Source: Bacillota bacterium (GTDB lineage Bacteria > Bacillota > Clostridia > Acetivibrionales > JAFADI01). From it: a DNA stretch of 39,758 nt. Below the pieces are notes generated by a model. The model worked only from the letters and a program-made list of their open reading frames with translations, was not told the origin of the DNA and ran no database searches. This document shows positions 31,318-39,758 of the stretch, piece after piece (within the stretch, counting starts at the first letter, position 1; the number at the start of each line of letters is the position of its first letter). The stretch covers positions 1 through 39,758 of the forward strand of contig JAFADI010000147.1 in NCBI GenBank assembly GCA_023424965.1, written 5' to 3'. The translations under genes and the position numbers were made by a program.

Positions 31318-32667
31318 TCAGGCGCCATATATCAAGGTGGTTATGGAATGACTCCTGCTGGACATATCGGCGATGCCGTGTTCACAGCGGAGCTTATACT
31401 CGATGTCCCTGTCCCCCCGGTTCATCACGATGACAACGACCTTTCCGTCCGGGTTTTTAAAAGCCGTCACCTCAAGGCTGTCGTCAAACCGGCTGAAGGC
31501 TATCCGCCTGGCTCCCGGCCTTACAAACTTGCTGAAGTGTCCTATATAGTAGTAGGAGCTTTCATAATATACGGTATCGGTTCCGGTATCGGCGATGATA
31601 GGAGCGTCGCAGTAATTCCCCACATGGTTGGGTCCTCCCTCCCTGTTCAGCACCAGGTTCCAGTCGGTCCAGCCTGCGCTCCAGTGGTTGATGTCGCCGA
31701 TAATACTGTGTGCATAGTATTCTCCCGTATCCCAGGTCCCCAGGATAAAACTGCTGTCCCTGCAGCCCTCCGTAAAAAGAAGCTTTTTATCCGGGAAAAC
31801 ATGCTTTACCGCGGAAAGGGCCTCAAAATGGTCTCCCGCGTACCAGTGAAAGGCGGTACCCCATATATACCCGGCGGCTTCCGGGTCGGAAAGCACAATC
31901 TTTGCCCGTTCGTAGATCCGTTCCTTGTTTTGGTCCCATACCATGATTTTGACATCCCGGAGACCTTCTCTTTCCAGCAGGGGCCCCAGGTGGTCCTTTA
32001 CAAAATCCCTTTCCTCCTCTGCCGTATAAATGCAGGAGTCCCAGGTCTGTGTGGCAATGGGTTCGTTCTGGACCGTCAGGCCCCAGAAGTTGATCCCTTC
32101 GGAGGCATAGGCACGGAGGTACCTGACAAAATACTGCGCCCATACCTGCCTGTATTCTTCTTTAACCTTGCCCCCGAAGTTCATTTCTCCGTTGGTTTTC
32201 ATCCATGCGGGAGGGCTCCAGGGGGAGGCAAACAATTTGAATTCCGCTCCCCGCACCTGCAGGGCGTCCTTAATAAAGGGGACCAGGTATTTTTTGTCCC
32301 TGTCGATGGAAAAGGTTTCAAGCCCTATATCTCCCTCCTTTTCCACATAAGAATAATTCTCAAGGGAAAAATCACAGCTATTGATGTGGGTGCGGCACAG
32401 GGAGTAACCCAGACCGGTTACGGGATTAAAATAGGCGTTCAGTATCTCCTGCCTTTTTCCCGGGCTCATCCTGTACAGGGTGTCCGCGCCTGCTTCCGTG
32501 AAGGCTCCGCCAAAGCCCTCGATATCCTGGTATTCCACGTCTGAATAAATATTTATAATGGATAGCTCGCATTCCGGGTCCTCACTTCCGAATAGGACCG
32601 GCTCTTTTTCGGTAAGCCTGTCATCGGTATCCCTGGCAGTCTGTATGACCTGGATATTCTTTTTCAT
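31318..32667 (-). CDS. GH30-family glycoside hydrolase (glucosylceramidase/beta-glycosidase-like)
   Basis: About 449 residues. GAGAGGA lies about 9 bases before the ATG at 32667. A GH30 clan-A barrel follows a small beta domain: YQDIEGFGGAFTEAGADTLY, SPWSPPAWMKTNGEMNFGG, the acid/base E202 (LTVQNEPIATQTWDS), the nucleophile E300 (LLFTEGC), and a C-terminal beta-sandwich (SRFDDSLEVTAFKNPDGKVV). No signal peptide, so it is cytoplasmic and probably acts on an imported beta-linked oligosaccharide or glycoside. It lies between GH4 and the kinase in one operon. Confidence 0.92.
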   Translation of the reverse strand: MKKNIQVIQTARDTDDRLTEKEPVLFGSEDPECELSIINIYSDVEYQDIEGFGGAFTEAGADTLYRMSPGKRQEILNAYFNPVTGLGYSLCRTHINSCDFSLENYSYVEKEGDIGLETFSIDRDKKYLVPFIKDALQVRGAEFKLFASPWSPPAWMKTNGEMNFGGKVKEEYRQVWAQYFVRYLRAYASEGINFWGLTVQNEPIATQTWDSCIYTAEEERDFVKDHLGPLLEREGLRDVKIMVWDQNKERIYERAKIVLSDPEAAGYIWGTAFHWYAGDHFEALSAVKHVFPDKKLLFTEGCRDSSFILGTWDTGEYYAHSIIGDINHWSAGWTDWNLVLNREGGPNHVGNYCDAPIIADTGTDTVYYESSYYYIGHFSKFVRPGARRIAFSRFDDSLEVTAFKNPDGKVVVIVMNRGDRDIEYKLRCEHGIADMSSRSHSITTLIYGA

Positions 32668-32716
32668 GGGCAATCGTCCTCTCTCATTAAATTTTCCTAT
32701 CGGTGGGGCATCGTTT

Positions 32717-34114
32717 TTAAAGCTGGTTGCCGGGCCGGAAGAACTGGGGCAAATAATCCTTCTGGGCTTCCAGATAATCTTTCAGAAGGCCCCGTGCAAT
32801 CTCCGGGTCGTCAACCATCAGGTCAAGGGCGAGGGCTTGCAGGGCCATATCCCTGTCGCCCTTCACCGCAGCCGCCACGGCCAGCTCCGCCACGGCGATC
32901 TGTCTCCTGCAAAGCTCTGCTACCGCTTCAGGAAGCCTTCCGACGCCGATCCCCCGGATTCCCGAAGCGCTCACTGCCGCCGGAACTTCAACAACGGCAT
33001 CGTAGGGAAGGTTTTCAATGAACCCGCGGTTCAGTATGTTTACCGCAGGCTCGTAAGCATATGTGTTGCCCACCACGGCGGCAATGATTGACTCCGCCCG
33101 TTCGGTATGCACATTTCTCAGATGGTCCACAGATTTTTTCCCTTCCGCCATCAGGCCTATTTCCTTCCACATGGTATGACGGTCTTCCTGGGCCTCGATC
33201 AAGGGGTACATCTGTATATCGTATTTATTCCAGGTATCCTTCATCATGTTGTGGGTATAGGGCAAATATTCCACCATGTGGCAGTCTCCCGGAACAGGAC
33301 ATATCTTGAATATGTCGAAAACCTCCCGTGTGAGGGGTTCAAATTCCTCAAAGCCGTTCAGGTAACGCTCTTTAAACAAGGGGTACAGGTCTTCCCCACT
33401 TCTTTTGTTCCTCATGGAAAGGATCCAGGTAAAATGGTTTATGCCGGCAGCCTGTATGTCCACTTTCTGTTGTACCTGCTCCACCACCCTGCCATAAGCC
33501 TTCATCGTGTCTTCATTCCACCGGAAAAGATAGTTTTCCGGGATGTCGATTTGCAGCTCCCGGGCCAGCACCTTGCCAACAAGGGTATAGCTGAATTCCA
33601 GCTGGTGACAGATCCCCACCATTTTTACCTTTGTATAACGTGCGGCTGCAATGCATATCCTGGGCACCGGATTGGTAAAATTCAGCACCAGGGCATCGGG
33701 GCACAGAGCCTCAATATCCCTTAAAATGGGCATAATGGCCGCAATGTTTCTTGCGGCGTGCATCAGCCCCCCGGGACCCGCATTTTCCGCATAGTGCATG
33801 ATTCCATATTTTTTTGCAATATCCTGGTCCATTTTCCAGCATTTCTCCCTGTCCACTGCCACCGACAGGATGATGAAGTCGGCCCCTTCAAGCAGCTCAA
33901 GCCTGTCTGTGCTGCTTCTTATGGTGAAACCGGAGTTCCATTCACCGTTTATCCTCTCCGCCAGCTTTGTTATCAGCCTGAGACCCTCTTCATTTATGTC
34001 TATGAGGCAGAGTTCACTCCCTTGCAGCTCGGGAGTCCTTAAAATGGCGCCCAGGTTTGTCAACCCGAAGGATGCGCTTCCCGCGCCGATGACAACAATT
34101 TTTTTGTTTTTCAT
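32717..34114 (-). CDS. GH4-family NAD- and metal-dependent glycosidase
   Basis: A 465-residue GH4 protein. The NAD-binding motif is IGAGSASFGLTNLGAIL at residues ~9-25. Metal ligands C169 (GICHQLEF) and H227 (AAGINHFTW) are visible, as is NFTNPVPRICIAAARY. GH4 enzymes use NAD+ for a redox elimination mechanism and need Mn2+ or a similar metal. In this family the residues after the metal Cys correlate with specificity: CH-types act on free sugars, CD/CN-types on phosphorylated ones. CHQL is not one of the motifs I know, so the substrate is open. It is placed after the two permease genes of the operon. Confidence 0.93.
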   Translation of the reverse strand: MKNKKIVVIGAGSASFGLTNLGAILRTPELQGSELCLIDINEEGLRLITKLAERINGEWNSGFTIRSSTDRLELLEGADFIILSVAVDREKCWKMDQDIAKKYGIMHYAENAGPGGLMHAARNIAAIMPILRDIEALCPDALVLNFTNPVPRICIAAARYTKVKMVGICHQLEFSYTLVGKVLARELQIDIPENYLFRWNEDTMKAYGRVVEQVQQKVDIQAAGINHFTWILSMRNKRSGEDLYPLFKERYLNGFEEFEPLTREVFDIFKICPVPGDCHMVEYLPYTHNMMKDTWNKYDIQMYPLIEAQEDRHTMWKEIGLMAEGKKSVDHLRNVHTERAESIIAAVVGNTYAYEPAVNILNRGFIENLPYDAVVEVPAAVSASGIRGIGVGRLPEAVAELCRRQIAVAELAVAAAVKGDRDMALQALALDLMVDDPEIARGLLKDYLEAQKDYLPQFFRPGNQL

Positions 34115-34140
34115 AACCCCTCATTCCTCCATTTTAATAA

Positions 34141-35013
34141 TCAACCTTTTAATGCTCCGGCAGTGAGGCTCTCCACCACCTGCTCCTGGGTGAATACGAA
34201 TATGATGATGGTTGGCAGGATGGTCAGTGTGACTGCCGCAAACAGAGAACCGTACTGACTGTTGAACATGCTCGTGTAGTAATTGAGTGCGATGGGCACC
34301 GTCCTGGCGTTGTTTCCGCTGGTGAGCATCAGCGCGAAATAAAACTCGTTCCAGGAGCTCAGGAATTGGAGCACCGCCGCAGTGGCCATCCCGGGCTTTG
34401 CCAGCGGGACGATGATCTGCAGGTAGGTGCGCAGAAAGCCTGCCCCGTCCATATATGCGGATTCCTCCAGGGACCTGGGGATACTCAGAAAATAGCTCCG
34501 CATGATGTAAAAGGTGACGGGAATGCTGAAGGCCAGGTAGACAAAGACAAGTCCCGTCTTGGTGTCAAAGAGCCTGAAGACCTTGAACATGGCAAAAATC
34601 GGCTGTGATATCGACTGGGCGGGTAAAAGCAGCGCCGCGGTGATAAACAGCACCATGACTTTTTTTAGCTTGAAATCGAATCTTGCCGCCACATAGGCAC
34701 AGCAGGAAACGATGATGATACTCAGGGCGGTGTTTGCCAGGCATATGATCAGGGAATTGGTAAAAAACCTCCCTATGGGCGCCAGTTCCAGGGCTTTTTT
34801 GTAGTTTTCAAAGGTAATGTGGGCAGGCAGTGAGAAAGGACTTCCCGAAAACAACTCCTGATGGGATTTGAAAGAACTCAGAAACACCCACAGGATGGGT
34901 CCCAGGGAAAGCACCGTTATTACAAACAGGGCAAAATACTTCAAGCCTGCGAAAAATAACCTTTTGAGAGATGAATCCAAGGGCACCCGGTTTTTATTCA
35001 ACCTTTTCTTCAT
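34141..35013 (-). CDS. Carbohydrate ABC transporter permease (MalG-type)
   Basis: A 290-residue membrane protein with about six helices. AGGAGG lies 8 bases before the ATG. It has the MalG/ProWX-type permease loop (EESAYMDGAGFLRTYLQIIV followed by PLAKPG) that docks with the ATPase, and a C-terminal SLTAGALKG ending typical of sugar-importer permeases. The partner permease lies just upstream (15 bases) and the binding protein beyond it. No ATPase gene is in the operon, so a shared MsmX-type ATPase is likely used. Confidence 0.94.
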   Translation of the reverse strand: MKKRLNKNRVPLDSSLKRLFFAGLKYFALFVITVLSLGPILWVFLSSFKSHQELFSGSPFSLPAHITFENYKKALELAPIGRFFTNSLIICLANTALSIIIVSCCAYVAARFDFKLKKVMVLFITAALLLPAQSISQPIFAMFKVFRLFDTKTGLVFVYLAFSIPVTFYIMRSYFLSIPRSLEESAYMDGAGFLRTYLQIIVPLAKPGMATAAVLQFLSSWNEFYFALMLTSGNNARTVPIALNYYTSMFNSQYGSLFAAVTLTILPTIIIFVFTQEQVVESLTAGALKG

Positions 35014-35027
35014 GGGTATTACCTCCT

Positions 35028-35903
35028 CTAGTCATACTGCTGTCCGAATTTTAATACTCTTCCTATGATGACTACAAGCAAAAGCCCCAGAAGGATTTGC
35101 ACCACACCGGTGGCATTGGCAAGCCCGTAATTCATTTCAAGGTTTGCGGTTTTAAAAAGATAGACCGGAAGGTTCAAGGATGCGGAGCCCGGTCCTCCCC
35201 TGGTCGTAAGGTATAGAATGTCGAATTGTGAAACCATGCCCACGGCGGCCAGGATGATGCATGTCACGATAATGTTCCGGAGCATGGGGATGGTAATGAA
35301 CAAGTCGATTTGAAAGGCATTTGCCCCGTCCACCTTGGCAGATTCGAAGATCTGCTCCGGTATGGCCATGATTTCCGACATGACGAGGATGGTGTTGAAA
35401 GCCGAGTAAAGAAGCCAGGTGGATGTCACCGCAGCAAAGGAGTAACTGCTGTTCCCGAAAAGGTTGGGCACCGAATCCGGACTTCCGAAAAGGCTCCATA
35501 GGGCTTTTACCATGCCGATGTCAGGGTTGTACAGCAGGAAAAACATAAATCCCATGGCGGCGGTGGGTATAATGTTGGGGATCATGTAGGAGGCCCTGAA
35601 AAACTTCCAACCTCTGGGTTTGCGGTACAGTAGGAGCGCTACCCCCACTCCGATGAAAACATTTACCGTGCATTGGAGGAGCACCCATAGCAGCGTATTC
35701 CTGATGGCATCTGCAAAATCGCTGTTGCCGACAAAAAGAGTTTTAAAATTTGCCAGCCCGGCGAAAGCCGGAGTCGTAAAAGGTGTGTAATCACAAAAGG
35801 ATGTGACGAAAACGGTAACCAGAGGTACGGCAAATACCAGGATATAGATGGCCATACATGGGGCTGAAAATAAAAATATCCACAGTCTTTTATTTCCTAT
35901 CAT
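35028..35903 (-). CDS. Carbohydrate ABC transporter permease (MalF-type)
   Basis: About 291 residues, with the start ATG 35903 and AGGGA 6 bases upstream. Six or so membrane helices and the EAA-type loop ESAKVDGANAFQIDLFITIP. It pairs with the MalG-type permease to form the channel. It is preceded by a strong hairpin (35922-35966) that separates it from the binding-protein gene. Confidence 0.93.
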   Translation of the reverse strand: MIGNKRLWIFLFSAPCMAIYILVFAVPLVTVFVTSFCDYTPFTTPAFAGLANFKTLFVGNSDFADAIRNTLLWVLLQCTVNVFIGVGVALLLYRKPRGWKFFRASYMIPNIIPTAAMGFMFFLLYNPDIGMVKALWSLFGSPDSVPNLFGNSSYSFAAVTSTWLLYSAFNTILVMSEIMAIPEQIFESAKVDGANAFQIDLFITIPMLRNIIVTCIILAAVGMVSQFDILYLTTRGGPGSASLNLPVYLFKTANLEMNYGLANATGVVQILLGLLLVVIIGRVLKFGQQYD

Positions 35904-35921
35904 AAACAATCCCTCATTTTC

Positions 35922-35966
35922 AAGGCAGATCCCCATACTGCGAATGGCTGCATGGGGATCCGCCTT
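35922..35966 (-). other. Intercistronic hairpin between the binding-protein and permease genes
   Basis: AAGGCAGATCCCCAT (35922-35936) and ATGGGGATCCGCCTT (35952-35966) form a 15-bp stem (one G-U pair on the transcript) around a 15-base loop, with no T-tract. It is placed right after the binding-protein stop. Such hairpins in transporter operons protect the upstream mRNA, giving more binding protein than permease. It could also be a partial terminator. Confidence 0.7.
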
Positions 35967-35983
35967 CTATTGATCGGCACCTG

Positions 35984-37348
35984 TCATTCCTTGTTTTTCT
36001 GGGCTGCCTCAGTGAGCTTCTTGCTGAAATCCTCAGGAGTGATCTTGCTGAAGGCAAGCTGGGGAAGAAGATTTGAAAGTACATCCAGGGTATTGGGATA
36101 CCAGTAGGCCTGGTTTTCCGCATAGGTTATCTTTGCCTGGGTTGAAAGTTCAAGGCATTTCGCCAGCACCGGATTGTCCTTTTTCAGGCTGTCGGGAATG
36201 CTGACCTTGGGTGAATCGGGGAAGTTCCCTACCGTCTGCAGGTACTCAAGCTGTGATTCCGGAGAAGTAATGTACTTGATGAAGCTCATGGCAGCATCTG
36301 CCTTTTCCTTTTCCTTGCTTCCCACCATGTATCCGAACTGGGATACGGAAACCATCCCGCCCTCAGGGAACAGCATAACGCCCACCTTATCGTAGAAGCC
36401 CTCGGGGGCCTTTTCTTTATTGCTGAAGTCTCCGACCATCCACGGTCCGTTGGTGATCATGGCAACTTCGCTCTTGAAGAAATGGTTGGCACCGTTGTCA
36501 AATTTTCCGCCCACAGCATCTTTGGTCGTATATTCCTGGAATATCTTCTGTACGGCAGCAAAAGCCTTTATCACTTCAGGTGTGTTGTAATCCTTCGGCA
36601 GCTGGGTGTTCATCCATTTGTTTCCTGCCTCTCCGTCCGTCCCGATCAGGGAGCTGAGCATCAGGGAGGTAAGCCAGCCGAAATCCGCCGTGTCCATTGC
36701 AAGGGGTGTGATTCCCGCTACCTTCAGTTTGTCGCAGGCCGCCCAGAATTCCTTCCAGGTTTTTGGTTCTTCTACATTGGCCTTCTGGAATAGTTCCTTG
36801 TTATAGTAGATAAAGCAGGCCTCTTTATTCAGCGGTACCGAGTATATCTTTCCGTCCCGGGTGTTAAATTCGAGAGATTTGGGATCATAGGAGCTTTTAA
36901 ACTCTTTGTCCGCTTCAAAATAAGGGGTCAGATCCGCAACCTTACCTGCTTTGATTGCCAGATCCATGAAATTTGCGCCTGTTGGCTGTACCACGTCCGG
37001 CAGGTCTCCGGATGCGATCAGCAGCTTCATTTTTTGTGCATAGGAATCCACGCCCGGTATTTCTTCGATCTCAACCTTGATTCCCGCCCCCTCTTTTGTC
37101 TTGGGGAATTCCTCCAACTGCTTTTTGAGGATTGGGGCGCCGATGTCGGTACCTACCGAATAAGTGGCGTATTTGATGGTAACAGGGTTTTTCTTTTCTG
37201 CACTGGTTTTGTCGGTCCCGTTTGTATCCGTTTTTGCCGGTTCGGCAGCACCGCCTGTTTTACCGGAGCTGCTTCCGCAGGCCGTCACATTTGCGAGCAT
37301 TGCTGTTATGACGACTGCCGCGAGAATTACTTTGAATACTTTTCTCAT
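35984..37348 (-). CDS. Sugar ABC transporter substrate-binding lipoprotein
   Basis: A 454-residue family 1 extracellular binding protein. GGGGGG lies about 10 bases before the ATG. A signal peptide ends in the lipobox VTAC (C24), so it is anchored to the membrane outer face. A Gly/Thr-rich linker leads to the bilobed domain (ITIKYATYSVGTDIG-like start; LYYNKELFQKANVEEPKTW is IYYNKELFQKANVEEPKTWK here; KSEVAMITNGPWMVGDF; SFIKYITSPESQLEYLQ). The ligand is an oligosaccharide, not predictable in detail. It is the first gene of the sugar operon, with a strong promoter upstream, and lies opposite the sensor kinase gene. Confidence 0.94.
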   Translation of the reverse strand: MRKVFKVILAAVVITAMLANVTACGSSSGKTGGAAEPAKTDTNGTDKTSAEKKNPVTIKYATYSVGTDIGAPILKKQLEEFPKTKEGAGIKVEIEEIPGVDSYAQKMKLLIASGDLPDVVQPTGANFMDLAIKAGKVADLTPYFEADKEFKSSYDPKSLEFNTRDGKIYSVPLNKEACFIYYNKELFQKANVEEPKTWKEFWAACDKLKVAGITPLAMDTADFGWLTSLMLSSLIGTDGEAGNKWMNTQLPKDYNTPEVIKAFAAVQKIFQEYTTKDAVGGKFDNGANHFFKSEVAMITNGPWMVGDFSNKEKAPEGFYDKVGVMLFPEGGMVSVSQFGYMVGSKEKEKADAAMSFIKYITSPESQLEYLQTVGNFPDSPKVSIPDSLKKDNPVLAKCLELSTQAKITYAENQAYWYPNTLDVLSNLLPQLAFSKITPEDFSKKLTEAAQKNKE

Positions 37349-37393
37349 GAATCATATACCCCCCGGAAAATTGTTTTGTTTTCTTACAGCTTA

Positions 37394-37422
37394 ATTATAG
37401 TAGTGTGCGCTTTTATTGTTAA
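37394..37422 (-). promoter_or_regulatory. Promoter of the sugar operon
   Basis: TTAACA (37417-37422), 17 bases, TATAAT (37394-37399) on the minus strand, one mismatch from consensus, about 45 bases upstream of the binding-protein gene. It lies in the 272-base region shared with the sensor kinase gene. The AT-rich centre of that region (an A8/T7 junction near 37480-37495) would be bent. No clear promoter for the kinase gene was found. Confidence 0.65.
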
Positions 37423-37620
37423 TTGATTTTAATGTCCTGTTGTTTTTCTGATTTTACCTATTTTGGCCTCAAAACTCAAAAAAAATTTTTTTATAAAAAC
37501 CTTTTACTTTTTTGACTTTATTTTATTTTCTTTACAACCTATATTTACATAAAGGGATTTTGCCTGTTGCTGTGGAATAGCATAGTTATTACTATTTTAC
37601 GCTCAACAGGGTAAAAGAAA

Positions 37621-39456
37621 ATGGATAAGTTTAAAGGATTTGTATCCTATTTCAATAAAAGCTTATACAGGTTCCGGATGTTTATAAGGGACCGGTTTAA
37701 TAATATAAGGTACAAGGTGTTGTTTTTGACCATCCTCATCGTGCTGGTCCCCATGCTGGCCACAGGCACTTACTTCTATAAATCCGTTTCGGGGATCCTT
37801 TCGGACAATGCGGAAAAAGAGTTTGTCCACCTTCTGGAGCAAATCAACGGGAATCTGGAAGCACAATTGGGCATGATCAATTCCACCGTGGTATTTTTCA
37901 TGTCCAACCCTATCATCCGGGAGAGCCTGGAAGAAAAATTCACGGAAGAGGACAGCTACTCACAGGCATCAAAAAAGATTTCCATTGAAAAGCAATTGCA
38001 ATATCTGGTTTTGTACAATTACCTGTGGGATTCCAAGGCGATAAAGTCCATTTATGTTTTTGAGGATGAGAGTACCTATTACCACGTGGACCGCTTCAGC
38101 TCCGCATCCCTGTCGGACAAATGCATCCGGGTTTACGGTGCTTCTTCCCTTACGGAGGAAGGTTTCCAGATCTTCGCCCCTACGCCCGAGGATCCCACCA
38201 TCTATTTTGTGAGGACGATAAAAAGCATTAATACGCTGGAGTATATCGGCACCATTGTGGTGGCAATCGACGCAGACAGCCTGTCAAAGCTTTACAGCGG
38301 GCTTTTGCAGTATAAAAACATGCGGGCTTTTGTCATGGACGGCAAGCAGAGGGTGCTGATGGATTCCGACAAAAGCATGCTGGGTAAAAAGCCTTCCGGT
38401 TATTATACCGCTTTGTCCAAAACCGACAGCTACAGTGAAATCAATGAAAAGGGAGAAGATTATTTTGTGGTTTCCAAAACCATCGAGGGCTACAACTGGA
38501 CTTCCATCATTGCCGTCCCAAAGAAGGAAGTGTTTTCAAAGCTCTCAAACAGCATTTATCAATACATCAAGGTGATCCTCTATATCCTTGTCCTGTTCTC
38601 CGTCCTCAGCATCTTCCTTTCTTCAAGGATTTTAAAGCCCATCAAGGACCTGATGAAGAGGATAGAATATGTCCGGCGCGGAGACCTTAAAGTGAAAATG
38701 CCCATCTACAAGGATAATGACTTGGGGCGGCTTTCGGATGTTTTCAACAAAATGGTGGATGAAATCCAATACCTCATCAACGACGTTTACAAAAAACAGC
38801 TTTTGTTAAAGGAATCGGAACTGAAGTCTCTCCAGTCCCAGATCAATCCCCACTTCCTTTTCAATGTTCTGGATACCATCAGCTGGCACGCCAGAATGCT
38901 GGATGTGGAAGAAATCAATAAAATACTGATGCCCTTCAGCCGCATATTGAGAGCCAACATTACCATGAGCGATCTGGAGAAAATCACCATAAGCGAGGAA
39001 CTCCAGTATATCGAGTTTTATATTTCCATACAGGAGAGCCGGTTTGGAGACAGGCTGGAAACCGAAATCAACGTGGGCGATGATTCGCTGAAAAGCTTTT
39101 TTCTGCCCAAGCTCTGTATCCAGCCCATTGTAGAGAATGCCATCGTCCATGGCCTGGAAGAAAAGGTGGGCATAGGCAGACTTGCGGTAAATATCCGGCT
39201 GGAGGAAGATACCGTCGTGTTTGAGGTAATTGACAACGGCGTCGGTTTTGATACCGGCAGCCTCTGCCTGGACGCACAGGACACTCCCTTGCGCGCAAGT
39301 GAAAAGCATACCCATATCGGACTTTACAACTCCAACAAAAGAATCAAACTGCTCTACGGAGAGCAGTACGGTATTGCAATTTACAGCAGGATCAGCGAAG
39401 GCACCACCGTCGTTGTCCGTATTCCTGCCGACCATGGAGGGCCCATGAATGTATAA
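37621..39456 (+). CDS. YesM-type sensor histidine kinase
   Basis: A 611-residue membrane kinase. AGGG lies about 9 bases before the ATG, a weak site. Order: helix 1 (~24-52; VLFLTILIVLVPMLATGTYF), a large extracellular sensor domain (~53-310), helix 2 (~316-338; VILYILVLFSVLSIFLSSRI), a HAMP linker (~335-390; KPIKDLMKRIEYVRRGDLKV), the His_kinase domain with phospho-acceptor H411 (QSQINPHFLFNVLDTISW), and an HATPase domain (~500-611; NAIVHGLEE, DNGVGFD, HIGLYNSNKRIKLLYGE). This family senses carbohydrates and pairs with AraC-type regulators. The stop overlaps the regulator gene by 8 bases. Confidence 0.95.
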   Translation: MDKFKGFVSYFNKSLYRFRMFIRDRFNNIRYKVLFLTILIVLVPMLATGTYFYKSVSGILSDNAEKEFVHLLEQINGNLEAQLGMINSTVVFFMSNPIIRESLEEKFTEEDSYSQASKKISIEKQLQYLVLYNYLWDSKAIKSIYVFEDESTYYHVDRFSSASLSDKCIRVYGASSLTEEGFQIFAPTPEDPTIYFVRTIKSINTLEYIGTIVVAIDADSLSKLYSGLLQYKNMRAFVMDGKQRVLMDSDKSMLGKKPSGYYTALSKTDSYSEINEKGEDYFVVSKTIEGYNWTSIIAVPKKEVFSKLSNSIYQYIKVILYILVLFSVLSIFLSSRILKPIKDLMKRIEYVRRGDLKVKMPIYKDNDLGRLSDVFNKMVDEIQYLINDVYKKQLLLKESELKSLQSQINPHFLFNVLDTISWHARMLDVEEINKILMPFSRILRANITMSDLEKITISEELQYIEFYISIQESRFGDRLETEINVGDDSLKSFFLPKLCIQPIVENAIVHGLEEKVGIGRLAVNIRLEEDTVVFEVIDNGVGFDTGSLCLDAQDTPLRASEKHTHIGLYNSNKRIKLLYGEQYGIAIYSRISEGTTVVVRIPADHGGPMNV

Positions 39457-39758
39457 GCTGATGATTGTGGACGATGAAGCTGTAATAAGAAAAGGACTTG
39501 TGAACTTCATCCAGTGGGATGCCATCGGCTGCCAGCTGGTTTCCGAGGCTTCCAACGGCCTGGAGGCCATTGAAAAAATCAAGGAAGCCTCTCCGGATAT
39601 CATCATCACCGATGTTAAAATGCCGGGCTTGAATGGCATCGGTCTGGCAAAGCACATCTATGAAAACCGCTTGCCCATAAAGGTCATCATTCTGTCCGGC
39701 TATGCGGATTTTTCCTATGCCCAGTCTGCGCTCAAATACGGAGTGGTGGATTTTGTCC
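39449..39758 (+). CDS. YesN-type response regulator, 5' part only
   Basis: Opens with ATG 39449, overlapping the last codons of the kinase, with GGAGG 8 bases upstream, and runs off the right edge after ~103 codons. The receiver domain is clear: MYKLMIVDDEAVIRKGLVNF with the acidic pair, then DIIITDVKMPGLNG (phosphorylated Asp) and VIILSGYADFSYAQSALKYG (Ser/Thr and Lys switch positions). In this family a C-terminal AraC helix-turn-helix domain is expected but lies beyond the window. It probably activates the divergent sugar operon. Confidence 0.93.
   Translation, partial: MYKLMIVDDEAVIRKGLVNFIQWDAIGCQLVSEASNGLEAIEKIKEASPDIIITDVKMPGLNGIGLAKHIYENRLPIKVIILSGYADFSYAQSALKYGVVDFV

Noticed and set aside
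31348..32544. Long open frame (398 codons) antisense to the GH30 gene
   Set aside because: The GH30 gene on the other strand has catalytic motifs and fits the operon. The antisense frame has low-complexity composition.
35904..35936. Upstream start of the MalF-type permease at 35936
   Set aside because: It would lie in the hairpin stem and lacks a ribosome binding site. ATG 35903 has AGGGA at the right distance.

Overview
The window looks like a chromosomal segment of an anaerobic, monoderm Bacillota of class Clostridia. The grounds are: strong AGGAGG-type ribosome binding sites with some TTG/GTG starts, TTGACA-N17-TATAAT-type promoters, a T-box ahead of a single-chain glycyl-tRNA synthetase, an A-type flavodiiron protein, a CsoR-type copper regulator, a YesM/YesN-type two-component pair, and several lipoproteins. 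No species can be named from the sequence alone. The first ~5.9 kb is visibly more AT-rich than the rest. No rRNA, tRNA, CRISPR array, intact transposase or phage gene was seen.

Layout. 1-5.9 kb (all minus strand): the start of a VOC-family gene cut by the window edge, a coiled-coil protein, a secreted WG-repeat protein, a small gene remnant, a GNAT acetyltransferase, T-box-controlled glyQS and a lipoprotein. 5.6-10.9 kb: a tetR - adaptor - RND pump - tolC-like efflux locus. The tolC-like gene is a decayed remnant, and two related palindromes flank tetR. 11-15.1 kb: housekeeping or accessory genes (MmcQ/YjbR, methyltransferase, stalk-domain protein, DinB-like, CNNM/HlyC-CorC). 15.2-18.6 kb: an oxygen/nitric-oxide stress cluster made of a Crp/Fnr regulator, flavodiiron protein, RIC (ScdA/YtfE) and a hemerythrin. 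A near-ideal class II activator site lies before the flavodiiron gene. 18.6-22.7 kb (plus strand): a copper cassette of CopA, a lipoprotein with two internal repeats, CopZ and CsoR, with a CsoR-type operator upstream. A DUF2318 protein is convergent with it. 23.4-26.2 kb: an 822-residue CoA-disulfide-reductase/rhodanese/TusA/DsrE fusion followed by a cysteine-rich ArsR regulator. 26.2-28.8 kb: a zinc-finger/HTH/DUF2087/GIY-YIG protein with a palindrome inside its own promoter, and a cell-wall M14 peptidase. 28.9-30.2 kb: a second-type ribosomal protein S4 gene and an unknown cysteine-rich protein in one unit, whose promoter carries a 16/19 match to a Fur box. 30.3-39.8 kb: a sugar operon (binding protein, two permeases, GH4, GH30, PfkB kinase), transcribed away from a YesM-type sensor kinase and a YesN-type response regulator that runs off the right edge.

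How it fits together. Much of the middle of the window deals with redox, metal and reactive-species stress: NO/O2 removal and Fe-S repair, copper export, persulfide handling and a probably iron-responsive ribosomal protein. Several of these units carry their own candidate operator, so much of the regulatory logic can be read directly from the DNA. The right end is a self-contained carbohydrate uptake and degradation locus with its own sensor pair.
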